From NCBI RefSeq assembly GCF_002973595.1, contig NZ_PVEO01000001.1, forward strand, positions 124,001-188,000: DNA of 64,000 bases, given 5' to 3'. The notes below the pieces were generated by a model, which saw only the letters and a list, made by a program, of their open reading frames with translations, was not told the DNA's origin and ran no database searches. Shown one piece after another: positions 44,201 to 53,645 of this stretch. This DNA comes from Jejuia pallidilutea. GTDB lineage: Bacteria; Bacteroidota; Bacteroidia; Flavobacteriales; Flavobacteriaceae. Position 1 is the first letter of the stretch, and every line of letters starts with the position of its first letter. A program made the position numbers and the translations under genes.

Positions 44201-44983
44201 ATGCTTGTAATTGGAAACATAAAAAGTAAACTCAACTCCTTTTTAATAGAAATTGGAGCGTTATCTTACTTCACTTCCCGTTTTTTTAAGAATGCATTTA
44301 AGCGTCCGTTTGAGTTCAAGGAATTTTTACGACAGTGTTACAATATGGGCAATCGTTCTCTTTTACTAGTTGGTATTACAGGCTTTATAATTGGGTTGGT
44401 ATTAACATTACAAACGCGTCCTACTTTAATGGAGTTTGGCGCGGTATCTTGGATGCCTTCTATGGTAAGTATCTCTATAGTTAGAGAAATTGGCCCTATT
44501 ATAACAGCGTTGGTTTGCGCAGGGAGAATAGGCTCTGGTATTGGAGCAGAGTTAGGCTCTATGCGTGTTACAGAACAAATTGATGCTATGGAAGTTTCTG
44601 GAACAAATCCTTTTAAATATTTAGTTGTTACACGTGTTTTGGCAGCTACACTTATGTTACCTTTATTGGTAATTGTTGCAGATGCCGTGGCCTTATTTGG
44701 ATCTTATCTTGTTGAAAATACCAAAGGAAATGTATCCTTTATGTTATATTTTAATCAGGTTTTTAACTCTTTAGAGTATAGCGATATGCTTCCCGCAACT
44801 ATTAAAACCTTCTTTTTTGGATTAGCTATTGGGCTAGTAGGATGTTTTAAAGGGTATTACTGTAAAAAAGGTACTGCTGGTGTTGGTAAAGCGGCAAATT
44901 CTGCTGTGGTTTTCACATCCTTACTATTATTTATAATAGATTTTATTGCTGTATTAATTGCTGATATTTTTTATGAATTATAA
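44201..44983 (+). CDS. mlaE: MlaE-type lipid ABC transporter permease
   Basis: About 260 residues from the ATG at 44201; a TTG two codons upstream is less likely. Five or six hydrophobic segments and the MlaE signature A-G-R-I-G-S-G-I-G-A-E-L-G-S-M-R-V-T-E-Q-I-D-A (about 100-125). It is the inner-membrane permease of an MCE system that moves phospholipids or other lipids between membranes. It overlaps the ATPase gene by 11 bases, and the MCE-domain protein follows, so this is a complete three-gene core. Confidence 0.93.
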   Translation: MLVIGNIKSKLNSFLIEIGALSYFTSRFFKNAFKRPFEFKEFLRQCYNMGNRSLLLVGITGFIIGLVLTLQTRPTLMEFGAVSWMPSMVSISIVREIGPIITALVCAGRIGSGIGAELGSMRVTEQIDAMEVSGTNPFKYLVVTRVLAATLMLPLLVIVADAVALFGSYLVENTKGNVSFMLYFNQVFNSLEYSDMLPATIKTFFFGLAIGLVGCFKGYYCKKGTAGVGKAANSAVVFTSLLLFIIDFIAVLIADIFYEL

Positions 44984-45737
44984 CAATACTAACATAGCAA
45001 ACACAAAAGTGGTTCTAGAAATAAAAGACCTACATAAAAGTTTTGGTGACAACCATGTGCTTAACGGATTTAACATGCTACTACACCAAGGTGAAAACCT
45101 TGTAATTATGGGAAAATCTGGCTCCGGAAAGTCGGTGATGATAAAATGCTTAGTAGGTTTAATGGAGGCCGATAGTGGCACTATTTCTGTAATGCAAAAC
45201 GACATTACGAAATTAAATCAAGAAGCATTGGATATTTTGAGAGCCGATATTGGATTTTTGTTTCAAGGTAGCGCTTTGTACGATTCTATGACCGTAAGAG
45301 AAAATTTAGAGTTTCCTTTAAGACGCCACATTAAAAAATTTAACAAAACTGTTGATACCGAAAAACTAGTAATTGAAGCTTTAGAAAATGTTGGTCTTGT
45401 AAGCGCCATTAACCTAATGCCCGACGAATTATCTGGCGGCATGAAACGTCGTGTAGCACTGGCAAGAACACTTATCTTGCAACCAAAAATAATATTGTAC
45501 GACGAACCAACTAGCGGGTTAGACCCCATAACTGCAAAAGAAATTATTATACTAATGCAGGAAGTACAGAAAAAATACAATACCTCATCATTAATAATTA
45601 CTCACGATGTTGATTGTGCCCGAGTTATTTCAGACAGAATGATATTACTTATTGATGGGATAGATTACGCTGTTGGCACATTTAAAGAACTTTCTACCTC
45701 ACAAGACCCTAAGGTAAAGGCGTTTTTTAAACAATAA
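44973..45737 (+). CDS. mlaF: MlaF-type lipid ABC transporter ATPase
   Basis: About 254 residues from ATG 44973. Walker A is G-K-S-G-S-G-K-S, the ABC signature L-S-G-G-M-K-R-R and Walker B I-L-Y-D-E-P-T-S-G-L-D-P, with an H-loop in I-T-H-D. It powers the MlaE permease from the cytoplasmic face. Overlap with mlaE by 11 bases and 33 bases to the MCE protein indicate a single operon. Confidence 0.94.
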   Translation: MNYNNTNIANTKVVLEIKDLHKSFGDNHVLNGFNMLLHQGENLVIMGKSGSGKSVMIKCLVGLMEADSGTISVMQNDITKLNQEALDILRADIGFLFQGSALYDSMTVRENLEFPLRRHIKKFNKTVDTEKLVIEALENVGLVSAINLMPDELSGGMKRRVALARTLILQPKIILYDEPTSGLDPITAKEIIILMQEVQKKYNTSSLIITHDVDCARVISDRMILLIDGIDYAVGTFKELSTSQDPKVKAFFKQ

Positions 45738-45770
45738 AATTTTAAGCTACAAACTAAAAAAACAAATAAA

Positions 45771-46766
45771 ATGAAAAACTCAAACTCGCAGAAATTACAA
45801 TTAGGTACTTTTGTTATTTTGGCAACTATTTTGTTTGTAGTTGGTATTTATCTTATTGGGCAGCGTCAAGATATGTTTAAAAAGACCTTTACAATAAGTT
45901 CTTATTTTCAAAATGTAAATGGGCTACAAAGGGGAAATAATGTACGCTATTCTGGAATAGATATAGGTACCGTAAAGGATATTGTAATGCTAAATGATTC
46001 CACAATAAAAGTAACTATGAGCATTGATGAAAAAATAATTACTCACATAAAAAAAGATGCCATTGCCACTATTGGTTCCGATGGTTTAGTAGGTAATATG
46101 ATTGTAAATATTGTTCCTGGAAAACGTAGCGCTACACCCATTGCAAATGGAGATAGCATTGAATCTTATAGTAAAATTGGTGCAGACGATATACTAAGCA
46201 CACTAAGTGTAAGTTCTGAAAACGCAGCTATTTTAACTTCAGATTTACTTAAAATAACCAATGCAATAACAGAGGGCAAAGGAACTTTAGGGGTATTGCT
46301 AAACGATACCGTTATGGCAAAAGATTTAAAACACTCTGTAATAAATTTAAAAACAGCCAGTAAAGGCGCCTCTAAATCTATTGAAGCGTTAAATAATATG
46401 ATTACCCATTTAAAAACAAACGACAATACGGTTTTAGGCATGTTAATACACGATACAATCTCTGGCAACAAGGTAAAATCTATTATACAAAATCTAGAAT
46501 TATCAAGCGAAGAAATAACATATGCCTTAGCAAACATTAATACCGTAGTTGAAGGTTTTAATACAAGTGAAGGAGCATATAATTATATAGTAAATGATAC
46601 TAGTTTAGTTAATAATTTAAAGTCTACGTTAAAACATATAAATGAAGGCACAGAAAAGTTTAACGAAAATATGGAAGCCTTAAAGCACAACTTTTTAACT
46701 CGAGGTTATTTTAAAAAATTAGAGCGACAAGAACAAAAAGAAGCAAAAAAAATAGAAAACAATTAA
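45771..46766 (+). CDS. mlaD: MlaD-family MCE-domain lipid-binding protein
   Basis: 331 residues. One N-terminal membrane helix (about 10-30) anchors it. The MCE domain follows at about 38-115 (V-R-Y-S-G-I-D-I-G-T-V). A long helical and coiled tail (about 130-331) ends in lysine- and glutamate-rich sequence. MCE proteins form hexameric lipid channels in the periplasm. The long tail is usual in Bacteroidetes and may form a needle-like extension. It is the last gene of the operon, followed by a terminator-like hairpin. Confidence 0.92.
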   Translation: MKNSNSQKLQLGTFVILATILFVVGIYLIGQRQDMFKKTFTISSYFQNVNGLQRGNNVRYSGIDIGTVKDIVMLNDSTIKVTMSIDEKIITHIKKDAIATIGSDGLVGNMIVNIVPGKRSATPIANGDSIESYSKIGADDILSTLSVSSENAAILTSDLLKITNAITEGKGTLGVLLNDTVMAKDLKHSVINLKTASKGASKSIEALNNMITHLKTNDNTVLGMLIHDTISGNKVKSIIQNLELSSEEITYALANINTVVEGFNTSEGAYNYIVNDTSLVNNLKSTLKHINEGTEKFNENMEALKHNFLTRGYFKKLERQEQKEAKKIENN

Positions 46767-46889
46767 TTATTTATACCGCATACAATATTGGTCCTCGTTT
46801 TAAATATCGTAGTTATTTGATTTCAGAAGTTTTATTTAAAATTCACTAATACAATATGTACTTTACCTCGTACCCCACCAACTTCATAT

Positions 46890-46927
46890 AAAATTTCCGA
46901 ACATTTGATGTTGAGGGGATTTTTTGT
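46890..46927 (+). terminator. Probable terminator after the mla operon
   Basis: AACAT and ATGTT form a short stem around TTG, extended imperfectly by AAATTTCC with GGGGATTTT, followed by T-rich sequence. The stem is weaker than the other terminators in the window. Confidence 0.5.
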
Positions 46928-47005
46928 TTAAAACACGCTTGTAAAATTGAAATTATCTATTTTTACTTTTAATTACATTACCAATAATAAACACTCTAAG
47001 TATTA

Positions 47006-48028
47006 ATGCCAAAACGCATCACACTTAAACACATCGCAAACACCTTTGGTGTTTCTATTGCTACAGTATCTAAGGCATTGAGTGATAGTTACGAAATTAG
47101 CACAAGTACAAAAGAGAAGATTGTAGCCTACGCCAGAGCAAACAACTACAAATCTAAAAGTATAGACCTTAGTCTTCTACACAAAAAAACAAAAACCATT
47201 GGTGTAATTATACCCAATATTATGAACAGTTTTTTTGCAAAGGTTTTTGTAGGCATTGAGGCAAAAGCAAACGAGCACGGGTATCATTTAATCTCATGCA
47301 TCTCTAATGAATCTTACGAAAAAGAAGTAAAAACCATGGAGCTTTTAAAAAGCGATACCTTAGATGGTATTCTTATATCCCTTGCAGAAGAAACCCAAGT
47401 AAAACAAAAATACGCACATTTAAAAAACGCTATAAACGAAGGTGTACCCGTGGTAATGTTCGATAGGGTTTCAGAAGAAATAAATTGCGACAAGGTAGTT
47501 GTAAACGATTTAGAAGGCGCATACCACGCTACAAAACATCTTATACAAACAGGCTGTAAGCGCGTAGCTTTAATATCTGTAATAGATAACTTAAGCGTTG
47601 GAAAACTACGAGTACAAGGCTATAAAAAAGCATTACAAGAATTTAAAATACCTGTTGAAGAAAAACTTATTGTGCGCATAGGCAAGCATGAAGATTTCGA
47701 TACGGTATTAAAAATTACACTAGCCGATAAAACAATTGACGGATTGTTATGTTTAGAAGAAAGCTCTGCGGTTAATGCATTACAAATTATAAAACATATG
47801 CAATACAACATTCCAGAAGACATGTCTATTGCTTGTTTTACCAACGGAAAAATGCTACAGCACCTTACACCCTCTATTTCTGCAATTAGCCAACATGGAA
47901 AATATATTGGGGAAACCGCAGCAAAACTATTAATAGACCGCATTGAAAACGAAGACCAAAACAAACCCTTCGAGACCAAGGTGATAAAAACCAGTTTAAT
48001 TGAACGGCAGAGCACTAGAAAAATTTAA
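47006..48028 (+). CDS. LacI-family transcriptional regulator
   Basis: 340 residues. The N-terminal HTH is classical: T-L-K-H-I-A-N-T-F-G-V-S-I-A-T-V-S-K-A-L (about 5-24), with the hinge helix at about 45-60. The periplasmic-binding-protein-like effector domain fills the rest. Such regulators repress sugar-uptake or catabolic genes in response to a sugar or sugar phosphate. No sugar gene lies next to it; downstream is only a 39-residue lipoprotein remnant. The target may therefore have been lost or lie elsewhere. Confidence 0.92.
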   Translation: MPKRITLKHIANTFGVSIATVSKALSDSYEISTSTKEKIVAYARANNYKSKSIDLSLLHKKTKTIGVIIPNIMNSFFAKVFVGIEAKANEHGYHLISCISNESYEKEVKTMELLKSDTLDGILISLAEETQVKQKYAHLKNAINEGVPVVMFDRVSEEINCDKVVVNDLEGAYHATKHLIQTGCKRVALISVIDNLSVGKLRVQGYKKALQEFKIPVEEKLIVRIGKHEDFDTVLKITLADKTIDGLLCLEESSAVNALQIIKHMQYNIPEDMSIACFTNGKMLQHLTPSISAISQHGKYIGETAAKLLIDRIENEDQNKPFETKVIKTSLIERQSTRKI

Positions 48029-48105
48029 AAGAATAGTAATAATTTTAAATTTAAGAAATGTTGTTGCTCTTGTTTTGAAGTTAGTAGTAATTAAAGAAAA
48101 CGTTT

Positions 48106-48225
48106 ATGAATAGAAAATTGGGATATACAATAATATCATTTATCACAATTGGTTCATTTATTATAAGTTGTAAACAAGAAAAAGACAATTCCGAATTATC
48201 TAAAAATATTCCGACCGAAATGTAA
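48106..48225 (+). pseudogene. 39-residue lipoprotein fragment, probably truncated
   Basis: ATG at 48106, TAA at 48223-48225. The product has a complete lipoprotein signal (basic start, hydrophobic stretch, I-I-S-C lipobox) and then only about 17 mature residues ending in PTEM. Such a signal without a mature domain looks like the start of a larger lipoprotein cut short. It lies 77 bases after the LacI regulator, where a sugar-related lipoprotein or enzyme could have stood. Confidence 0.45.
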
Positions 48226-48280
48226 GCTTCCATTAATTAGAACTGCTTAGTTTTGCTAAATTACATTAATTATTTTGTTT

Positions 48281-48314
48281 TTAATTCCACTAGGGCTAGC
48301 CCCATAGGAATTAA
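48281..48314. repeat. 34-bp nested inverted repeat
   Basis: Outer arms TTAATTCC (48281-48288) and GGAATTAA (48307-48314) share a centre with the inner palindrome GGGCTAGCCC (48293-48302). Fourteen of 17 positions pair. No T-run follows. It may be a protein-binding site or an insertion scar. Confidence 0.6.
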
Positions 48315-48453
48315 GCCTTGCGTATTTTAGTTGGTGTACTTGGATTTAAACTTGGTAAACTTATAATTTAAAATACATAGTGAAAAAAAAATTAATAGAT
48401 TTCAATGTGCAAGCAAAGGGAATACTTTTTAACTAAAAACCGTTTTGTCTAAA

Positions 48454-48481
48454 ATAAAAAAAGCCCCCGTTTGGGAGCTTA
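48454..48481 (-). terminator. Intrinsic terminator of the sigma operon
   Basis: On the minus strand AAGCtCCC pairs with GGGgGCTT around AAACG, then seven T. It lies directly after the outer-membrane protein gene. Confidence 0.85.
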
Positions 48482-48503
48482 TAGTTACTAACTCAAATTA
48501 CGA

Positions 48504-49586
48504 TTAATCCATATCAAAACGCACACCTATAGATATATTGTTTTGGTCCACTATTTGATCTTTAAAAATGGGAGATAAATCGTATTTAAGGTACAGCGCC
48601 GTATCACCAATAGCAACATAAGTACTAATACCGTAAACCAAATCGCTGGTATTTAAACCTCGCTTTTGCTTGTCCTTAATACGCTCGCCATCTAAATCGT
48701 ATTTTAATTTTTGTCGAGTGCCAATGTTAAAACCTGCGTATCCACCAACACCAATCTTAAACTGGTTTTTTGTAGAATATCTAAAATAGGTATCTCTGTC
48801 TATTTTTTTAGATGGTCCAAATTCAAAATGTACAGGAAATACTAAGTTAGACACCGATAGTTTAGATTTTCTTAAGTTTTCTGGAAACGTTTCTAATACC
48901 GTTTGGTCTCCATTTCTAACAAAATACTGGTTATCGTCTGGTTTTAATCCATTAATATGTAACGACACGCCATACTTTAATCTCATAAAGTTTGAGTTTT
49001 TAAACACGCGGTATTTCCATGCCCACCCCATTTCAAAAAAACGGGAACCCCCAATTTTATAGGGTGAATCGTCTAAACTTTCACCTTCAATAATGGCATT
49101 ATTTAAACCAAATGCTAGTACAAAATCGCTTTTAGTACGTCTATCAAACTTTCTATACTTTGGCTTATCGTCTTTCTTTTTACCTATAAAAATAAAGCTA
49201 TCGTCATCGTCATCGCCACCTATACGTATAATGCTTTCGTTGTCGTTATCTTCGGCATATCCTTTTTCATTACGTTCTAAAAGCGCAATTTTATTGGTTA
49301 AGATCGCGGTTCTGTTTTCTATGTTCAAAGCGCGTTTTTTTGCCATTTCCATTTTAAGGTCTTGTGCCTCTTCTTGGGTAATCTCACCGTTCTTTAACCT
49401 TAGGTCTATAGCTTCTACTTCAGCTTTTAAATACGCTTTTTCTTCGGCTTCTACTTTAGCAATAGCTTGTTTTAGCTTATTAATTTCGGTGGAATTTACT
49501 GCTTTAGGTATACTGTCTTGCGCGTTGATTAAGTGCGCATTTAAACTTAAAATTAATAGTACTAAATACTTTGTAATTGTTTGCAT
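48504..49586 (-). CDS. Outer-membrane beta-barrel protein with N-terminal coiled coil
   Basis: 360 residues, signal peptide about 1-22. A charged coiled-coil-like segment follows (about 30-110, many Glu and Lys). Next comes an acidic run of five aspartates in GGDDDDDSF (about 125-133). The last 200 residues are beta-strand rich and end in a phenylalanine-containing strand, typical of a barrel. Function is unknown. It is the third gene after an ECF sigma factor and a single-span membrane protein, so it is a likely output or sensor of that regulatory pair. Confidence 0.7.
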   Translation of the reverse strand: MQTITKYLVLLILSLNAHLINAQDSIPKAVNSTEINKLKQAIAKVEAEEKAYLKAEVEAIDLRLKNGEITQEEAQDLKMEMAKKRALNIENRTAILTNKIALLERNEKGYAEDNDNESIIRIGGDDDDDSFIFIGKKKDDKPKYRKFDRRTKSDFVLAFGLNNAIIEGESLDDSPYKIGGSRFFEMGWAWKYRVFKNSNFMRLKYGVSLHINGLKPDDNQYFVRNGDQTVLETFPENLRKSKLSVSNLVFPVHFEFGPSKKIDRDTYFRYSTKNQFKIGVGGYAGFNIGTRQKLKYDLDGERIKDKQKRGLNTSDLVYGISTYVAIGDTALYLKYDLSPIFKDQIVDQNNISIGVRFDMD

Positions 49587-49667
49587 AACTGTTCGTTTTT
49601 TTTGATTAATGATTTGATTTATAAATGATTGATGATTTTTTAAAAGATTACTATTTTTTAGATGTTA

Positions 49668-50438
49668 TTAATCGTTACGCTGCGCAATAGCTGTTTTAAC
49701 AGAACCATAACTGTCTTTTAATGCCTTAAATACTTTATCCCTAAAAGACTGATCTAACTCAAACTCAACTTCTTGAAGTAGTAAAGCTGCATCTACAAGC
49801 GTTTTATCTTCGTTCTTCATTCTGCTTAACAAAATATCTTTTTGTGCTGCTTTTAAAAGCGAATCGATAGATGCATTAGAAACACCCGATTCTGTTTCAC
49901 TAAGGGCATATATGGCATCTGCAACCTCTTGGGCTTTTTCGGTTTCAAACGACGTAATTTCAATACGCTTTGGTTGCACAACATCTTTTTCCTCCCTAAT
50001 TTTTTGTGTTGTTTGTTCTGTAGCCAGTTGTACAGATTTGCTAGTTGAATTTAAATTGGCTTTATCTATTACCAAATTACTTTCTCCAGTATTTTTTACA
50101 TCATTTTTATTTGTAGTTTCTTGCGCTACGGCCGTTACCGATTCTAAAGTACTACCCGCTTTTGAAGCTGAGTTCTTCTCTGGGTTTTCAATGGTATTTT
50201 TAGTATCTACAATTTGCCTATTATTAATGTCTTTACCACTATTTAACCATTGAGATACCACCAATAAAATTCCAACAACACTCGCCGCAATACCTAACCA
50301 CCACAACCCCTTATTACTTGAGGTGCGCTCTTCGGCACTTAGCCTGCTAGATAACTTATCCCAAGCACCTTTTGATGGTGCTATGGTGCGCTTTTCTAGC
50401 TTTTCCTTAAAATCATTTTCATATTTAATTGGTGCCAT
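49668..50438 (-). CDS. Single-span membrane protein, probable anti-sigma factor
   Basis: 256 residues. A cytoplasmic N-terminus of about 45 residues (with an A-P-S-K-G-A-W-D-K-L motif) is followed by one membrane helix at about 46-64. A periplasmic part rich in Ser, Thr, Asn and Glu follows. No zinc ZAS motif is visible, so it is not a classical anti-sigma factor. Its first codons overlap the end of the ECF sigma gene by 14 bases, the usual arrangement of sigma and anti-sigma in Bacteroidetes. That position is the main reason for the call. Confidence 0.65.
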   Translation of the reverse strand: MAPIKYENDFKEKLEKRTIAPSKGAWDKLSSRLSAEERTSSNKGLWWLGIAASVVGILLVVSQWLNSGKDINNRQIVDTKNTIENPEKNSASKAGSTLESVTAVAQETTNKNDVKNTGESNLVIDKANLNSTSKSVQLATEQTTQKIREEKDVVQPKRIEITSFETEKAQEVADAIYALSETESGVSNASIDSLLKAAQKDILLSRMKNEDKTLVDAALLLQEVEFELDQSFRDKVFKALKDSYGSVKTAIAQRND

Positions 50439-51000
50439 AGCTTGTTTTATTTAATGTCTTAATTTGTTCTTGCAGCATTTTTCTTGCTTTAAACAGTTGC
50501 GATTTTGAGGTTCCTGTGCTTATCTTTAAAAGTTCAGCAATTTCATCATGTTTATACCCTTCAATAGCATACATTACAAATACCATTCGGTAACCTTCGG
50601 GCAAGCTGTCTATAAGGCTTTGTATCTCGCTAATCTCTAAATTAGTTTGTATATTATTACTTTGGGCGCTAGTACTTACATCTTCATCGCATAAAATATC
50701 AATACTTTTTTTTTGCCTCAGATAAGAGATAGATTCCCTAATCATAATACGTCTTATCCAGCCTTCAAAACTCCCCTCATTTTTAAATGTTTTTAGATTT
50801 TTAAACACCTTAAAAAAACCGTTCAACATCGCTTCTTCAGCCTGTTGCATATCTTTAATGTAGTATCTACAAACACTTAACATTTTTGGCGCGTGCATTT
50901 CAAACAAAACATGTTGCGCTTCACGATTATTTTTAATCGCTTTTTTTATTAATACGCTTTCGTTTTTATGCAGTTGTATAACTTTCAAAAAAGATTTCAT
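50425..51000 (-). CDS. ECF-subfamily RNA polymerase sigma factor
   Basis: 191 residues. Region 2 is at about 25-90 (Q-Q-A-E-E-A-M-L-N-G-F-F-K-V-F-K-N-L, then W-I-R-R-I-M-I-R-E-S-I). Region 4 is at about 130-185 (L-P-E-G-Y-R-M-V-F-V-M-Y-A-I-E-G-Y-K-H-D-E-I-A-E-L-L, then S-Q-L-F-K-A-R). It directs RNA polymerase to a small set of promoters. It is followed, with overlap, by a single-span membrane protein and then a barrel, so an envelope signal is probable. Confidence 0.93.
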   Translation of the reverse strand: MKSFLKVIQLHKNESVLIKKAIKNNREAQHVLFEMHAPKMLSVCRYYIKDMQQAEEAMLNGFFKVFKNLKTFKNEGSFEGWIRRIMIRESISYLRQKKSIDILCDEDVSTSAQSNNIQTNLEISEIQSLIDSLPEGYRMVFVMYAIEGYKHDEIAELLKISTGTSKSQLFKARKMLQEQIKTLNKTSYGTN

Positions 51001-51253
51001 TTAGCTTTCTATTTATAAAGACGCAAACTTCACAAAAATGGTTGCCCCTAAACATAAATTTTTTTTAATTCTTTAAAAAGACTTCATTTTTAAATATCAC
51101 AAAATGAACAGAACACAATATAAGACAAGGTTTTTACATAATTCATGAAAAATATTCAACAAAAACAGAAAAGTTATAATTTATTGTTTTTAAATACCTA
51201 AATTGATTAAATATTATTCAATTTTATACCAAAATATATAGATAGAATTGCTT

Positions 51254-52696
51254 ATGACGAATAACCATTTGTTTTCGTCCTATACCCAACTAAAGAATAC
51301 TTGGGACGAGATGTACAACCAAAATATTGAGGTAAGAAAGCAATATGAAAAAATAACTGCTTTTTTAAAGAGAACTTCTTCTAATACACTTCTAAAAAAA
51401 GAAGAGCTTGCCAAACAATTATTTATGAGTCAAGGTGTAACCTTTACTGTTTATAGTGATAATGAAGGTATTGAAAAAATATTTCCTTTTGATATAATTC
51501 CAAGAATTCTTACAGCGACAGAATGGCGTAAAATAGATCTTGGTATTAAACAACGTATTACTGCCTTAAACCTTTTTATTAAAGATGTTTATAATGAACA
51601 GTTTATTATTAGAGACGGTATAGTACCAGCCGATTTAATTTACTCTTGTCCTAACTTTTTAAGAGAAATGAAAGGCGTTAAAGTACCGCATGATATTTAT
51701 GTACACATTGCAGGAGTAGATTTAATTAGAAATAATGATGGTGAGTTTTACGTATTAGAAGATAATTTAAGAACGCCATCTGGAGTTAGTTACATGCTTG
51801 AAAACAGAGAAATATCTAAACGCATATTTCCTGGTATTCTGCCAGAAAACAATATCAGAAGCGTATCCAACTACCCAAATGTTTTATACAAAAAGCTTCA
51901 AGAACTATCAGACCAAAATAACCCCAACGTTGTTCTTCTAACTCCCGGAATTTACAATTCTGCTTATTATGAGCACACTACCCTAGCAAGACTTATGGGA
52001 ATTGAATTGGTTGAAGGTAGAGACTTAGTTGTAAAAGACCATTTTGTGTATATGAAAACCACCAATGGGCTAAAACGTGTTGATGTTATATACAGGCGTG
52101 TTGATGACGAGTTTTTAGATCCTTTAGAGTTTAATGCCGCCAGTTCACTAGGTGTTGCTGGCATTATGGCGTCTTACAGAAAAGGTAATGTAGTTATTGT
52201 AAACGCGCCAGGTACGGGTATTGCTGACGATAAAGCCATTTATATTTTTGTACCCAATATGATAAAATACTATTTGAACGAAGAACCTATTTTAAAGAAC
52301 ATTGAAACCTACCAATTAGCAAAACCTGATGAATTTAAGCATGTTGTAGAAAATATTAAAGATATGGTTATTAAAAAAACTGATGGTAGTGGTGGTTATG
52401 GGATGTTAATGGGGCATGAAGCTTCAGAAAAAGAGATTAAGGACTACCTTAAAACTGTTAAAAAAAATCCTAGTAATTTTATAGCACAACCCATTTTAAG
52501 ACTCTCTACCGCACCATGTTGTATCGATGGAAAACTATCACCTCGTTGCATAGATTTAAGGCCATTTGCCTTATCTGGGCGCGATGGCATAGATATAACA
52601 CCCGGCGGCCTAACTAGAGTGGCGCTAAAAAAGGGTTCCTTAGTTGTAAATAGTTCGCAGGGTGGTGGCAGTAAAGATACGTGGGTGATACAATAA
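51254..52696 (+). CDS. Circularly permuted type 2 ATP-grasp protein
   Basis: About 480 residues from the ATG at 51254 (a TTG two codons earlier is possible). The permuted ATP-grasp features are present: V-L-E-D-N-L-R-T-P-S-G-V-S-Y near 175, D-V-I-Y-R-R-V-D-D-E in the middle, and K-K-T-D-G-S-G-G-Y-G-M and D-L-R-P-F-A-L near the C-terminus. Enzymes of this group join a carboxylate to an amine using ATP. It is the first of a conserved trio with alpha-E and transglutaminase-like proteins, whose product is not established. Confidence 0.9.
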   Translation: MTNNHLFSSYTQLKNTWDEMYNQNIEVRKQYEKITAFLKRTSSNTLLKKEELAKQLFMSQGVTFTVYSDNEGIEKIFPFDIIPRILTATEWRKIDLGIKQRITALNLFIKDVYNEQFIIRDGIVPADLIYSCPNFLREMKGVKVPHDIYVHIAGVDLIRNNDGEFYVLEDNLRTPSGVSYMLENREISKRIFPGILPENNIRSVSNYPNVLYKKLQELSDQNNPNVVLLTPGIYNSAYYEHTTLARLMGIELVEGRDLVVKDHFVYMKTTNGLKRVDVIYRRVDDEFLDPLEFNAASSLGVAGIMASYRKGNVVIVNAPGTGIADDKAIYIFVPNMIKYYLNEEPILKNIETYQLAKPDEFKHVVENIKDMVIKKTDGSGGYGMLMGHEASEKEIKDYLKTVKKNPSNFIAQPILRLSTAPCCIDGKLSPRCIDLRPFALSGRDGIDITPGGLTRVALKKGSLVVNSSQGGGSKDTWVIQ

Positions 52697-52709
52697 ATAA
52701 AATAAAGCT

Positions 52710-53636
52710 ATGTTAAGCAGAGTTGCCAATAACCTTATTTGGTTAGACAGATATATGGAACGCGGAAATGGTATTTTAAGTTTACTTAAGGTAAATTTTT
52801 ACGCAAACCAGGACGCGCCAGAGTTATTTTCTTGGTCTCCAATAATTAAAAATTATGCTGGTGATGACGATGAACATTGTACCGAAAATGCCCTAGAGTG
52901 TATTAACTTTATGGTCTTCAATACAAATAATTCCAATTCCATCTTAAACATCGTTACTAAAGCAAGAGAAAATGCACGTAGTGTGCAAGAGCATATTTCG
53001 AGAGAATTATGGCTTTGTGTAAATAACTATTACCTTTTTTTAACTAATAAAAACTTACCTAAAAAATTAAAAGAAGAAGATCCTATTGTTTTTTTAGATA
53101 ATCTTCAAGCATTTCATTTAAGGTATTACGGGCTTATGGATGTAACCCAAGAAAGGGGCGCATCTTACTACTTTATGAATGTGGGCAAATATCTAGAACG
53201 CGTTATTCAAATAACAGATTTTACAGCAATGAAACTTATGGAAATTGCAAAAACTAGCGACACCCTAGAACGAAGCATTTATTGGAAAAACCTGCTGTTA
53301 TCTATTGGTGGATACCAATTGTACTTAAAAAAATACAAATCTTCATTTGAAGAAAACCACGTAATTACAATGGTGTTTCAAGACACGTTATTTCCAAGGT
53401 CTATCTATTATTGTATAAATAAATTAAACCGCCATATTAGTTTACTTATTGAAACTAACGAACTTGAAAAAAATAACATCGATTTTTTACTTGGAAAACT
53501 AGAAAGTACAATTAAATACACTACTATTGAGAGTATAAACGAACAAGGTCTTGATGTTTTCATTAAAGAGATTAAAGAAGCTATTAAAAACATCTCTTTA
53601 AACATAAATACAGTGTACTTTTCAAACGTTAACTAA
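52710..53636 (+). CDS. Alpha-E domain protein
   Basis: 308 residues, all-helical. It starts with the family hallmark L-S-R-V-A-N-N-L-I-W-L-D-R-Y-M-E-R, and has A-R-E-N-A-R-S-V-Q-E-H-I-S-R-E-L-W and R-G-A-S-Y-Y-F-M-N-V-G-K-Y-L-E-R further on. No enzymatic activity is known for the family. It occurs almost always next to a permuted ATP-grasp and a transglutaminase-like protein, as here (13 and 9 bases between genes), and probably helps the ligase. Confidence 0.9.
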   Translation: MLSRVANNLIWLDRYMERGNGILSLLKVNFYANQDAPELFSWSPIIKNYAGDDDEHCTENALECINFMVFNTNNSNSILNIVTKARENARSVQEHISRELWLCVNNYYLFLTNKNLPKKLKEEDPIVFLDNLQAFHLRYYGLMDVTQERGASYYFMNVGKYLERVIQITDFTAMKLMEIAKTSDTLERSIYWKNLLLSIGGYQLYLKKYKSSFEENHVITMVFQDTLFPRSIYYCINKLNRHISLLIETNELEKNNIDFLLGKLESTIKYTTIESINEQGLDVFIKEIKEAIKNISLNINTVYFSNVN

Positions 53637-53645
53637 TAATAGATA

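Larger units (their letters stand above)
48029..48503. other. Region behind the LacI gene with decayed sequence
   Basis: 475 bases holding the truncated lipoprotein, a 34-bp imperfect palindrome at 48281-48314 and a terminator for the converging gene at 48454-48481. No other coding frame is visible. Confidence 0.55.
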
